The position numbers and the translations under genes were made by a program. From Demequina zhanjiangensis (lineage in GTDB: Bacteria > Actinomycetota > Actinomycetes > Actinomycetales > Demequinaceae): a DNA stretch of 64,000 nt. Location: contig NZ_JAUHPV010000003.1 in NCBI RefSeq assembly GCF_030418315.1, positions 310,001 to 374,000 on the forward strand, in the 5' to 3' direction. Shown here piece by piece: positions 43,803-52,026 of this stretch. How positions within the stretch are numbered: the stretch's first letter is position 1; each line of letters starts with the position of its first letter. Under the pieces are notes generated by a model, which was not told the origin of the DNA, searched no databases, and worked only from the letters and a program-made list of their open reading frames with translations.

Positions 43803-46315
43803 TTCGCACGCTCCAGCAGCGCGACGGGATGGTGTCTCAGCAGGGCCGAGAGCGGCACCGTTCCTCCTTCGAAGGAAGCCTTCCCGAGCACGTCCGTCCA
43901 GGTGCCTTCGGGAAGCTGCACGGTCGCGTCGGCCCACCCGCCGAGCCGTTCGAGCTCGAGGGCGACGCGGGTCGCGACGGTCACCACCTCGGGTCGGTCG
44001 CCCACCGTCCGGGCGAACACCACCGCGTGCCCCGACGACGACGCGAGGGCCTGGTAGCCGGCCGAGTCGCCGATGAACGCGTCGCGGTGGTCCCTGCGGA
44101 TACGAAGGGCACGCGCCGTCACCATCAGCTTCTCCTCGCTGAGGTTGCGCGGCTTGCCTCCCTTGAGGAGGCGTGCCAGCGCCGCCTCCCGTCGGTCGTA
44201 GTCCACCGGGCGCCTGTTGTCCGGGTCGACGAGGGAGGGCGAGAGGCACTCGTTTCCCTGGTAGACGTCCGGCACGCCCGGCATGGTCAGCTGGACCAGC
44301 TTGAGCCCGAGCACGGCGGCGCGGACGCCCTCCGAGGTGTCGTGGTGCCATGCGGTGACGAGCGCACGCACCTCCTCGTCGGCGTGAGCCTGCCGTGCGA
44401 AGTCCTGGACCGCTGTCTCGTACTCCTCGTCGATCGACGTCCAGGTGGTGTGCGTCTTGGACTCGCGCATCGCCTTGGTGAGGTAGCCCGAGAGGCGGTC
44501 CCACTCAAGCATGCCCTCCTCGTCGGAGGTGCCGACGAGCGTCTGCCACCAGAGGTTCTCGGTGCGTCCGTCGAGCTGGGCGGGCACGCGGTCGGAGACG
44601 GCCGCGTGCAGCTGGCCCATGAGGGTGTCCCACTCGTCGGGCATCTCGCTCAGGACGCCGAGCCTCGCCCTGACGTCCTCGGAGCGCTTGGTGTCGTGCG
44701 TGGTCAGCGTCGTCATCGCGTGGGGGTACGTGTGCTGTTGCTCCCATGCCCATGCGTGGAAGCTGGCGGGGGGAAGCGCGAACTTCGACGCCGGCGAGCC
44801 GACCTCGCACAACGGCAGCAGGTGGGTCCAGCGGTAGTAGGCGGTGTCCTCGACGCCCTTGGCCATGACCGCGCCGCACGCCTGCTGGAAGCGGGTGATG
44901 AGCTCGGCACGGGTGGCGTCCTGCGTCTGGCCGGCCGAGCCGACCTCCTGCCCCTTGAGCAGGTCCACGACCACGTCGAGCGTCTCGTAGCGCTCGGGGT
45001 CGAGCAGTTCGCGTGCCTTCGCGGCGGCCACGTCGATCGCCTCGAGCGACATCGGCTTCGGCGGCACTCCGGGCACCACGTACGCGCGGTAGCGGTTGAA
45101 GGCGACGAGCATGCGCCGGATGCAGTCGTAGAGCGCGCGCCACGTGTGGTCGCGTAGGCGGACGTCGGCCACGCAGATCTGGTGCGCGAGGTTGGCAAGC
45201 CTGTGCACCTCACTCGAGAGGGACTCCTTCACGATCTCGCGCTTGGCGTCCTGGATGAGCTCGGGGAGCGACCCGAGCGCGTCGCCTGTGAGCCGATAGA
45301 GGGTGCCGGCGAGAGGAGCAGCGCCGGCGGGGTCGCGCAGGAGCGCGCCGACGCGCCACGCCGCGTCGTAGCCCGTGGTGCCTGCGGTCTTCCATGAGGT
45401 GGGAAGGTGCTCGTCGTCCTCGAGGATCTTCTCCACGACGATCCACGCGCCGTCGGTGGCCTCGGAGAGTCGCTCGATGTATCCGGCGGGGTCCGCGAGG
45501 CCGTCGGGGTGGTCGATCCTGAGTCCGTCGAGGGTGCCGTCACGGACCAGGTCGACGATCACCCGGTGCGTCTGGTCGAACACGTCGGCGTCCTCGACGC
45601 GGACCGCCACGAGCGAGCCGACGTCGAAGAAGCGGCGGTAGTTGAGCTCCTCGTTGCCGACTCGCCAGTAGGCGAGACGGTAGTTCTGCTCGTCGACGAG
45701 GGTGGCCATCGGGAGGTTCTCGGTGCCCTCCTTCACGGGGAACACGTGGTCGTAGTACCGGAGCACCGGCACCTCGCCCGCGTCCTCGAAGCCAGGGACC
45801 ACCATCCGGTCGAGCTGGAGCTCCTCGGACGACAGGATCGAGCCGAGCCGCTGCCCGAGCACCGGCATCAGGACCGGCTCGCCGCTCGACCAGTCCACGT
45901 CGAACCAGTGGGCGTAGGGCGAGTCCACTCCTTCGGCGAGCACCGACCAGAGCGCCCGGTTGTGATAGACGGGCGTGGGGACCGCCATGTGGTTCGGCAC
46001 GAGGTCCGCGATCAGGCCGATCCCGCGCTCACCGGCCTTCCAGGAGAGCTCGCGAAGCCCCTCCTCGCCGCCGAGCACCTGGGCGATCCTGGTGTGGTCG
46101 ACCACGTCGTAGAAGTGCGTGGAGCCGGGTGCGGCGGTGAGGATGGGGGAGAGGTACAGGTGGGAGACGCCGAGGTCCGCGAAGTAGTCCAGCCGTGCCG
46201 CAGCGTCGGCGAACGTGAAGTCCTCCGTCAGCTGAAGGCGGTAGGTGGAGACGGGGACAGGCGCATCGACCCTGTGTCCCAGCCTCTTCGCGCGTTCGTG
46301 CGGTCCGTCTGCCAT
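43799..46315 (-). CDS. treY: Malto-oligosyltrehalose synthase
   Basis: GH13 enzyme of 838 residues that isomerises the reducing-end alpha-1,4 bond of maltodextrin to alpha-1,1, first step of the TreYZ trehalose route. The N-terminus PVSTYRLQLTEDFTFADAAARLDYFADLGVSHLYLSPI is diagnostic; LIADLVPNHMA, DGLRIDHPDGLADP (nucleophile) and IVVEKILEDDEHLP (acid/base) are intact. TreX, the debranching enzyme that often begins this operon, is absent from the window. It is followed by treZ with four bases shared. Confidence 0.96.
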   Translation of the reverse strand: MADGPHERAKRLGHRVDAPVPVSTYRLQLTEDFTFADAAARLDYFADLGVSHLYLSPILTAAPGSTHFYDVVDHTRIAQVLGGEEGLRELSWKAGERGIGLIADLVPNHMAVPTPVYHNRALWSVLAEGVDSPYAHWFDVDWSSGEPVLMPVLGQRLGSILSSEELQLDRMVVPGFEDAGEVPVLRYYDHVFPVKEGTENLPMATLVDEQNYRLAYWRVGNEELNYRRFFDVGSLVAVRVEDADVFDQTHRVIVDLVRDGTLDGLRIDHPDGLADPAGYIERLSEATDGAWIVVEKILEDDEHLPTSWKTAGTTGYDAAWRVGALLRDPAGAAPLAGTLYRLTGDALGSLPELIQDAKREIVKESLSSEVHRLANLAHQICVADVRLRDHTWRALYDCIRRMLVAFNRYRAYVVPGVPPKPMSLEAIDVAAAKARELLDPERYETLDVVVDLLKGQEVGSAGQTQDATRAELITRFQQACGAVMAKGVEDTAYYRWTHLLPLCEVGSPASKFALPPASFHAWAWEQQHTYPHAMTTLTTHDTKRSEDVRARLGVLSEMPDEWDTLMGQLHAAVSDRVPAQLDGRTENLWWQTLVGTSDEEGMLEWDRLSGYLTKAMRESKTHTTWTSIDEEYETAVQDFARQAHADEEVRALVTAWHHDTSEGVRAAVLGLKLVQLTMPGVPDVYQGNECLSPSLVDPDNRRPVDYDRREAALARLLKGGKPRNLSEEKLMVTARALRIRRDHRDAFIGDSAGYQALASSSGHAVVFARTVGDRPEVVTVATRVALELERLGGWADATVQLPEGTWTDVLGKASFEGGTVPLSALLRHHPVALLERAK

Positions 46316-46412
46316 GGAGGTGACTCCCCTCGTCGGTGTCCAGTTCTCATCTTGTCAGACACCGGTCACGGGAGTGTTAATTCCCGGGCAAGACCAGGCA
46401 AAAGGAGGATCT

Positions 46413-46457
46413 GCTCCGGTGGGGTCCGGAAGTGACCGGTCTCGTCCCCACCGGAGC
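46413..46457 (-). terminator. Hairpin after the ohr gene
   Basis: GCTCCGGTGGGG (46413-46424) pairs perfectly with CCCCACCGGAGC (46446-46457) around a 21-base loop. On the minus strand a TTTT run follows about nine bases later, so it is a likely but not textbook terminator for ohr. Confidence 0.55.
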
Positions 46458-46474
46458 GCCGTCGTGGGGCTTGC

Positions 46475-46921
46475 TCAGGCGTCCACGGATTCGCGCGCCG
46501 TCACCTCGACGGTCACGTCGATGTTGCCGCGCACCGCGTTCGAGTACGGGCACATGAGGTCGGCCTTCGCGGCGATCTGCTCTGCGGTCTCCTGGTCGAT
46601 GCCGAAGGCCTCCACCTGCAGTGTGACTGCGAGGGCGAACTCGTGCATCGAGACCGGGCCGATGCCGACGCGCGCGGTGACGTGCGATCCGGCGAGCTTG
46701 ATCTTCATCGACTTCGCGGCGCTCTGGAATGCGGAGTTGTAGCAGGCCGAGTATCCCGACGCGAAGAGAAGCTCGGGGTTGGCCTTCTTGGGGGTGGTGA
46801 TGGGGTTCGGGATGACGAGGTCGAGGTCGATCAGCCCGTCCTTGGAGGAGACGTGGCCGCTGCGCCCGTCTCCGGTGGCGGTGGCGACGGCGGTGTAGAA
46901 GACCTTCGGCTTGGCGGTCAT
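46475..46921 (-). CDS. ohr: Organic hydroperoxide resistance protein (Ohr/OsmC family)
   Basis: Thiol peroxidase of 148 residues that reduces organic hydroperoxides. The two reactive cysteines are in YSACYNSAF and DLMCPYSNAVRGN, as in Ohr proper rather than OsmC; conserved residues FYTAVATATGDGRSGHV mark the N-terminus. It probably works as a dimer using lipoylated partners. Divergent from a TetR-type regulator, with a 24-base palindrome between them, instead of the MarR-type OhrR seen in many bacteria. Confidence 0.93.
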   Translation of the reverse strand: MTAKPKVFYTAVATATGDGRSGHVSSKDGLIDLDLVIPNPITTPKKANPELLFASGYSACYNSAFQSAAKSMKIKLAGSHVTARVGIGPVSMHEFALAVTLQVEAFGIDQETAEQIAAKADLMCPYSNAVRGNIDVTVEVTARESVDA

Positions 46922-46993
46922 GGGCGCTCCTTCAGTGTTCGTGCAGGTGGGGTCCGGATGCCCCCGGGTGGCCTGCGTGCGTCGTCCACCAAT

Positions 46994-47017
46994 GTAGACG
47001 AACTAGTACGTCTACAA
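46994..47017. promoter_or_regulatory. 24-bp palindromic operator between ohr and tetR
   Basis: TGTAGACG (46994-47001) and CGTCTACA (47010-47017) form perfect 8-base arms around a nearly palindromic centre containing ACTAGT. A TACAAT hexamer (47014-47019, plus strand) and TACATT (46997-46992, minus strand) overlap the two ends, so one dimer could block both divergent promoters. Size and symmetry suit a TetR repressor. Confidence 0.75.
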
Positions 47018-47074
47018 TGACACGAGGCAGAATGTTCCCCACGTCCCGAGCGGTTGAGTCAGGAAGGAGCGCCG

Positions 47075-47653
47075 ATGGCAGTCCCTGAGCAGGCGACTAG
47101 GCGTCTCGGCGCGCGCGAGCGGATCCTCGCCGCGGCCACCGCACTGTTCACCGAGCACGGGATCCGCGCCGTCAGCGCTGACCGCATCCTCGCGGAGGCG
47201 GGCGTCGCCAAGGTGACCTTCTACCGGCACTTCCCGACGAAGGACGATCTCGTCGTCGCGTACCTCCAGGCGGAGCTCGCTGCGGCCAAGGAGATCGTCG
47301 CGCGGACCACCGAGCTGCCGCGCGTGTGGCGCTCACAGGCGTTCGCGCTCGCCATCGGCGAGCAGATGTGCGCGCCGGGGTTCCGCGGCTGCCCGTTCAT
47401 CAACGCCGCCGCGGAGTACCCGGACCCGGCGCATCCCGTCCGTGCCGTCGTGACCCGATTCAGGGCGTGGCTCACTGGGGAGATCGCCGTGGAGCTGTCG
47501 ATGCTCGGTGTCGAGGATGCCGGAGCTCGCGCGGCGGAGATCATGATGGTGCGCGACGGCGCGATGGTCGCCGGCTACCTCAGCGGGGATCCCGACGGCG
47601 TGACGGCCGCGCTCCAGCGAGCCATCGCCGCGATCGTGGGTCGCGAGGGCTGA
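47075..47653 (+). CDS. TetR/AcrR-family transcriptional regulator
   Basis: Repressor of 192 residues. The N-terminal helix-turn-helix is RERILAAATALFTEHGIRAVSADRILAEAGVAKVTFYRHFPTKDDLV. The C-terminal ligand domain includes GFRGCPFINAAAEYPDPAHPVR, a motif shared by a TetR subgroup with a cysteine that could sense oxidants. AAGGAG lies five bases before ATG 47075. Its position opposite ohr and the shared palindrome suggest that it represses ohr and itself. Confidence 0.88.
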   Translation: MAVPEQATRRLGARERILAAATALFTEHGIRAVSADRILAEAGVAKVTFYRHFPTKDDLVVAYLQAELAAAKEIVARTTELPRVWRSQAFALAIGEQMCAPGFRGCPFINAAAEYPDPAHPVRAVVTRFRAWLTGEIAVELSMLGVEDAGARAAEIMMVRDGAMVAGYLSGDPDGVTAALQRAIAAIVGREG

Positions 47654-47783
47654 CGGTCCACGGAGGTCCTCTCGGGACCTTCTGCCCACGCGCCGCCCTG
47701 CCGCTGGCGCGATCCTCCTCATGGGTGGGAACGTCGCGCCGCGCGTCGCGGGACCAGGGTCCCGGAGGCGTGGGCTACACGTT

Positions 47784-47795
47784 TGAAACGATTCA
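47784..47795. promoter_or_regulatory. LacI-type operator candidate upstream of the alcohol dehydrogenase
   Basis: TGAAACGATTCA has TGAA/TTCA arms and differs by one base from the LacI/GalR-family core TGAAACGTTTCA. It lies 60 bases before the start codon. No LacI-family gene is in the window. Confidence 0.4.
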
Positions 47796-47854
47796 CTCAG
47801 CGGGCGACGCCCGTCCAAACCGTGGGCCGCAAGGCCCCTGACTGGAGGTGCAAC

Positions 47855-49009
47855 GTGGCACAGCGCATGATCTGGAACCAGACGGCCTACTTCGGCGCCG
47901 GGTCGATCTCGGTGATCCCCGAAGAGATCGCGGGGCGAGGCTTCACCAAGGCCTTCGTGGTCTCCGACAAGGTCCTCATCGACACCGGAGTCACGGGGAA
48001 GGTGACCGCGCTGCTCGACGAGGCAGGCATCGCCTACGAGATCTACAGCAACGTCCTTCCCAACCCGCCGATCGAGAACGTCCAGGCCGGCGTCGAGGCG
48101 TTCAAGGCTGCGGGCGCCGACGTGCTGATCGGCATCGGCGGCGGCTCGCCCCAGGACACGTGCAAGGCGATCGGCATCATCGTCGCGAACCCCGAGTTCG
48201 CCGACGTGCGGTCGCTCGAGGGCGTCGCACCCACCAAGAACCCGTCAGTCCCGATCATCGCTGTCCCGACCACCGCCGGCACCGCGTCGGAGACGACGAT
48301 CAACTACGTCATCACCGACGTCGAGAACCGCCGCAAGTTCGTCTGCGTGGACCCCCACGACATCCCCGTGCTGGCCGTGGTGGACTCCGAGATGATGGCC
48401 ACCGCGCCCCGCAGCCTCAAGGTCGCCACCGGTCTCGACGCGCTCACCCACGCCATCGAGGGCTACATCACCGCGGGCGCATGGGAGCTGTCCGACCTGT
48501 TCCACCTCAAGGCGATCCAGGTGATCGCGGGAGCGCTCAAGGACGCCGCCGACGGCGACGAGAAGGCCATGGAGCGCATGGCGCTCGCCCAGTACATCGC
48601 GGGCATGGGCTACTCGAACGTCGGCCTGGGACTTGTCCACGCGATGGCGCACCCGCTCGGTGCGTTCTTCGAGGCACCCCACGGAGTCGCCAACGGCATC
48701 CTCCTCGCACCCGTCATGGCGTTCAACGCGCCCGCCTCCGGTGAGAAGTACCGTGACATCGCCGAGGCCTTCGGTGTCGAGGGAGCGCAGACCATGCCGC
48801 TCGAGGACGCGCGCAAGGCCGCCGTCGACGCCGTGGCGAAGCTGACCACGGACCTGGGCAACCCGACCAGCATCACGGCCGTGGGGGCCGCGGCGACGGA
48901 CGTCCAGCCCCTCGCCGAGGCTGCCTTCGCCGACGTGTGCGCCGGGGGCAACCCGCGCGCCGCGAGCGTCGAGGAGATCGCCGAGCTGTACGCAGCGCTC
49001 CTCGACTGA
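47855..49009 (+). CDS. fucO: Iron-dependent alcohol dehydrogenase, lactaldehyde reductase (FucO)-like
   Basis: Type III (iron-containing) NAD-dependent dehydrogenase of 384 residues, probably reducing lactaldehyde to 1,2-propanediol, or acting on related small alcohols. The NAD site is LIGIGGGSPQDTCKAIGI; metal ligands are Asp/His in GLDALTHAIEGY and the two histidines in LVHAMAHPLGAFFEAPHGVAN. TTAGTASETTINYV fits FucO. GTG 47855 has GGAGGT five bases upstream. The surroundings contain no fucose or rhamnose genes, so the symbol rests on family likeness only. Confidence 0.82.
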   Translation: MAQRMIWNQTAYFGAGSISVIPEEIAGRGFTKAFVVSDKVLIDTGVTGKVTALLDEAGIAYEIYSNVLPNPPIENVQAGVEAFKAAGADVLIGIGGGSPQDTCKAIGIIVANPEFADVRSLEGVAPTKNPSVPIIAVPTTAGTASETTINYVITDVENRRKFVCVDPHDIPVLAVVDSEMMATAPRSLKVATGLDALTHAIEGYITAGAWELSDLFHLKAIQVIAGALKDAADGDEKAMERMALAQYIAGMGYSNVGLGLVHAMAHPLGAFFEAPHGVANGILLAPVMAFNAPASGEKYRDIAEAFGVEGAQTMPLEDARKAAVDAVAKLTTDLGNPTSITAVGAAATDVQPLAEAAFADVCAGGNPRAASVEEIAELYAALLD

Positions 49010-49017
49010 GCCTGTGC

Positions 49018-49059
49018 GGTCGGGCGGCCCTCCTTCCTCCTCGGGAGGGCCGCCCGACC
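49018..49059 (+). terminator. Hairpin after the alcohol dehydrogenase gene
   Basis: A 16-base perfect stem (49018-49033 with 49044-49059) with a 10-base loop lies 8 bases after the stop. No T run follows, but the stability suggests a terminator or 3'-end stabiliser. Confidence 0.7.
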
Positions 49060-49110
49060 CGGCCGCTGGGGTCCGGGAATGCCCGCGGCGTGGGAGTGGT
49101 TGCGCGCAGC

Positions 49111-49698
49111 ATGGATGCCTGGGATGTCCGCGACTGGCGACGCCGCACCTTCCAGCTGTACCGGCAGGTGCGCGAGGCGGAGGAGCCTGCCGAGGCCCAC
49201 GCGCGCTGGGTCGAAGGCAGGAACGCGCTCCTGTCGAGCCATCCTGCGTCCCCGGTCCCTGAGGAGCGGCGACGAGGCTACGAGGCTCGGGTCGCGCCCT
49301 ATGACGAGGCTTTCAGGTTCGCCGTGCCTGTAGCGCCGACCGAGCCCGAGCGCTGGGAGGTGCAGACGGCCTCCGACGGCGTCGTTCCGTTCACCAGGGT
49401 CGGGCGCGTGGATCTCGCCCACCTGGGATCGCTCGACGTGTGGTGGCTCGACAGCTACGGAGGCGGCCTCTTCCTGCCTCTGCGCGATGCGTCGCCTCAG
49501 ACCTACGGTGGCGGCCGCTACGTGCTCGACACCGTCAAAGGTGCGGACCTCGGTGGGGACCCTGGTCACCTCGTGATCGACCTCAACTTCGCCTACCAGC
49601 CGTCATGCGCGTACTCGAGCGACTGGGTCTGCCCGCTTCCAGGGCCGGGCAACCGGCTCGCCGAGGACGTGCCGGTCGGGGAGCTCGTCCCCGGCTGA
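49111..49698 (+). CDS. DUF1684 domain protein
   Basis: Soluble protein of 195 residues, DUF1684 family, function unknown. Diagnostic stretches are the HPASPVPEERR block, LPLRDASPQTYGGGRYVLDTVKGADLG and LNFAYQPSCAYSSDWVCPLPGPGNRL, with two conserved cysteines. ATG 49111 has weak upstream pairing; the frame stays open to 48937 but the conserved part starts here. It converges with ptsI across a shared hairpin. Confidence 0.82.
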   Translation: MDAWDVRDWRRRTFQLYRQVREAEEPAEAHARWVEGRNALLSSHPASPVPEERRRGYEARVAPYDEAFRFAVPVAPTEPERWEVQTASDGVVPFTRVGRVDLAHLGSLDVWWLDSYGGGLFLPLRDASPQTYGGGRYVLDTVKGADLGGDPGHLVIDLNFAYQPSCAYSSDWVCPLPGPGNRLAEDVPVGELVPG

Positions 49699-49716
49699 CG
49701 GCACTGCCAGGCAAGC

Positions 49717-49753
49717 CGCCGCGCCAGGTGGTTGGAGAGGACCTGGCGCGGCG
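49717..49753. terminator. Bidirectional terminator hairpin between DUF1684 and ptsI
   Basis: A perfect 13-base stem (49717-49729 with 49741-49753) and an 11-base loop lie between two convergent genes. There is no clear T run on either side. Confidence 0.65.
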
Positions 49754-49759
49754 ACAGGA

Positions 49760-51442
49760 TCAGAGCCCGAGCGCGTCTCGCACGTCGGCATTCACGAGAG
49801 CGAGCGCTGCCTCGCGCGCAGCCCCGGCCTCGTCCTGCGACAGGGCCGCGAGCGCGATCGCCTCGCATTGCGCGACCGTGTGCTGGCGCACTGCGAATCG
49901 GACCGCGGGGAGCGCACCGGGCGACATGGACAGCGAGGTGATGCCGAGGCCGACGAGCACGAGCGCCATGAGCGGGTCCGACGCCGACTCGCCGCACACG
50001 CCGACGGGCTTGTCGAGCCGTCGGCCTGCCTGTGCCGTGCTGCGGACGAGCTCGAGCACCGCGGGCTGCCACAGGTCCAGAAGGTCGGCGAGCTCGCCAC
50101 GGAGGCGGTCGGTCGCCATCGTGTACTGGGCGAGGTCGTTGGTGCCGAGCGAGACGAAGTCGACCTCGCGAAGGATCGCCTCCGCGCGGAGTGCGGCCGC
50201 CGGAACCTCCACCATCACGCCGACGGTGCCGATGCCCGCCTCGCGAGCGCGGGACGCGAAGTCCCGAGCCTCCGCAGGCGTCGCGATCATGGGGGCCATC
50301 GCCCACACGGACTCGTCGGCGACCGTGCCGAGCGCGTCGAGCTGAGTCTGCACCAGCTCGGGCAGGATGCGAGTGAGGCGGAAGCCGCGCACGCCGAGCG
50401 CGGGGTTCTCCTCGTCAGGCTGGGTGGCGAACGCCAGAGGCTTGTCCGCTCCGGCGTCGAGGGTGCGAACCACGAGCTTGCGTCCGCCGAGCGCCTCGAC
50501 TGCATCCCGGTAGGCGGCTGACTGTGCCTCCTCGGAGGGCGCCTCGGTGGCGTCCAGGAAGAGCACCTCGGTGCGGAAGAGTCCCACGCCCTCCGCGTGA
50601 GCGGCGACGGCGCGCACCGCATCCGCAGGGGTGCCGATATTGGCGAGCAGCTGCACGGCGCGCCCGTCGCGGGTCGCGCCAGGCTCGGTGTCACCGGCCA
50701 GGGCGGCCTCCCGCTCCGCTCTGCGGGCGAACTCCTCCTTGAGGTCCGCCGGAGGCGCGGTGATCACACGACCCGCCGCGGCGTCGACGGCGACCTCGGT
50801 GCCTGCAGGCACGTCCGAGAGGCCTGCGACCCGTACCAGGCAGGGGATCCCCAGCTGGCCCGCGATGATCGCCGTGTGACCCGTGGGTCCACCGAGCTCG
50901 GTCACGATGCCCGCCACCAGGTCGAGATCGAGCGCGGCGGTGTCGGCGGGGGACAGGTCGAGGGCCGCCACGATCGAGCGCTCGGTCAACGCGAGGCCGG
51001 GCTCCTCGGCGCCCAGGAGCCGGGCGACGACCCGGTCGCGGACGGAGTTCAGGTCGGTCACGCGCTCGGCAAGATAGCCACCCGCCGCCTCGAACATCGC
51101 GGCGAATGCCGCGACGGCCGCGGTGACGGCCGTGGCGGGGCCAGCACCCTCGCGGATGCGCTTCTCGACGTCGGCGTGCAGGGACGCGTCGCCGGCCATC
51201 AGGGCCGTCGCCTGCAGCACCTCGGCGAGGTTGCCCTCGGCGGAGTCGGCACGAGCCTGCAGAGAGGCTGATACCTGGGAGAACGCTTCCTGGGTCGCGG
51301 CGACGGCGGCGTCAGGGTCGGCCGGCGACGGCTCGTCGGCGGGGGCCTCAGGAGCGAGCCGCACGAAGGCGACGGGCGCCACTGCGCACCCGCGGCCGAC
51401 GCCCACGCCGTCCAGGATGAGGGACTCCGTGAGGGCGCTCAT
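49760..51442 (-). CDS. ptsI: PTS enzyme I (phosphoenolpyruvate-protein phosphotransferase)
   Basis: General PTS enzyme of 560 residues that takes phosphate from PEP and passes it to HPr. The phosphohistidine region is LGGPTGHTAIIAGQLGIPCLV; the residue before His is Gly, where Ser (TSH) is usual. The PEP-binding barrel has EGVGLFRTEVLFLD, ALGVRGFRLTRILPE, DFVSLGTNDLAQYTMATDR and the active cysteine VGVCGESASDP. ATG 51442 overlaps the HPr stop (ATGA). It lies in one transcript with ptsH, under the RNA switch upstream. Confidence 0.94.
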   Translation of the reverse strand: MSALTESLILDGVGVGRGCAVAPVAFVRLAPEAPADEPSPADPDAAVAATQEAFSQVSASLQARADSAEGNLAEVLQATALMAGDASLHADVEKRIREGAGPATAVTAAVAAFAAMFEAAGGYLAERVTDLNSVRDRVVARLLGAEEPGLALTERSIVAALDLSPADTAALDLDLVAGIVTELGGPTGHTAIIAGQLGIPCLVRVAGLSDVPAGTEVAVDAAAGRVITAPPADLKEEFARRAEREAALAGDTEPGATRDGRAVQLLANIGTPADAVRAVAAHAEGVGLFRTEVLFLDATEAPSEEAQSAAYRDAVEALGGRKLVVRTLDAGADKPLAFATQPDEENPALGVRGFRLTRILPELVQTQLDALGTVADESVWAMAPMIATPAEARDFASRAREAGIGTVGVMVEVPAAALRAEAILREVDFVSLGTNDLAQYTMATDRLRGELADLLDLWQPAVLELVRSTAQAGRRLDKPVGVCGESASDPLMALVLVGLGITSLSMSPGALPAVRFAVRQHTVAQCEAIALAALSQDEAGAAREAALALVNADVRDALGL

Positions 51443-51711
51443 GCGGGCACCGAGTCCAGGTCGCTCTCGAGCATCTCGACAAGCTCGTCGAGGATCTGGT
51501 CCGAGCCGTCGTCGCCGACAAGCGTGACGTCGTCACCGTGCGAGAGCCCAAGGCCCATGATCATGAGGATGCTGGAGGCGTCGATCGGGGCCTCGCCTGC
51601 ACGGGCGATCGTGATGGCATGTCCGGACGCGGCGGCCTTCTTGGCGAAGAGTGCCGCGGGGCGGGCGTGGAGGCCCGTCAGGTTCGCGATGGTGGTCTGG
51701 CGCTGCGGCAT
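51439..51711 (-). CDS. ptsH: PTS phosphocarrier protein HPr
   Basis: Phosphocarrier of 90 residues. The active His15 lies in LTGLHARPAALFAKKA and the regulatory serine region is ASSILMIMGLGLSHGD, as in Gram-positive HPr. AAGGG precedes ATG 51711 by about six bases. It is the first gene after a RAT/terminator leader, so expression of HPr and EI is expected to depend on antitermination. No HPr kinase gene is in the window. Confidence 0.95.
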   Translation of the reverse strand: MPQRQTTIANLTGLHARPAALFAKKAAASGHAITIARAGEAPIDASSILMIMGLGLSHGDDVTLVGDDGSDQILDELVEMLESDLDSVPA

Positions 51712-51763
51712 TTCTTGCCCTTTCTCGAGCTCCGTTGCTGGGGGCGGAACAGGCCGGAGAAAA

Positions 51764-51829
51764 CAAAAAAGACCTGGCGCGGCAGGTCTGCCGCTGTCCA
51801 GGTCTTGCCCGATGCTCCGGTCACAATCC
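51764..51829 (-). promoter_or_regulatory. RAT antiterminator and intrinsic terminator in the ptsHI leader
   Basis: Read on the minus strand, 51829-51801 begins GGATTGTGAC and ends GGGCAAGACC, matching the BglG/LicT RAT form (GGATTGTTAC...GGCAAAACC). It overlaps the 5' arm of a terminator: 51806-51798 (AAGACCTGG) pairs with 51777-51769, with an inner 7-base stem, followed by TTTTTT. RAT formation and terminator formation are mutually exclusive, the classic switch. The ptsH start lies 53 bases further on. Confidence 0.85.
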
Positions 51830-51842
51830 GTCAGTGCCGGGA

Positions 51843-51872
51843 ACCGTACCTCGCCCGGGCCGGGACGCGCAA
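51843..51872 (-). promoter_or_regulatory. Promoter candidate for ptsHI
   Basis: On the minus strand, TTGCGC (51872-51867), an 18-base spacer and TACGGT (51848-51843) lie about 14 bases before the RAT element. Placement is right for a start just upstream of the RNA switch, though the hexamers are only moderate. Confidence 0.45.
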
Positions 51873-51960
51873 GTCCTCGTGAGGTGAGGGTGGCTCCCTC
51901 GCGCGCGCGAGAAGAGACGAACCGGTTTGCAGGCCATGTGCCAGGTGCGACACATTCCGG

Positions 51961-51989
51961 TTGCACGCGGTGCCGAGGAGTGTTAGGTT
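51961..51989 (+). promoter_or_regulatory. Promoter candidate for the beta-glucoside PTS operon
   Basis: TTGCAC (51961-51966), a 17-base spacer and TAGGTT (51984-51989). The predicted start near 51996 lies about 30 bases before the RAT element. The rest of the 51873-51960 stretch holds no other signal that was recognised. Confidence 0.6.
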
Positions 51990-52026
51990 CCTGCCAATCG
52001 CGGAATGACCCGCGATCGAACACACG

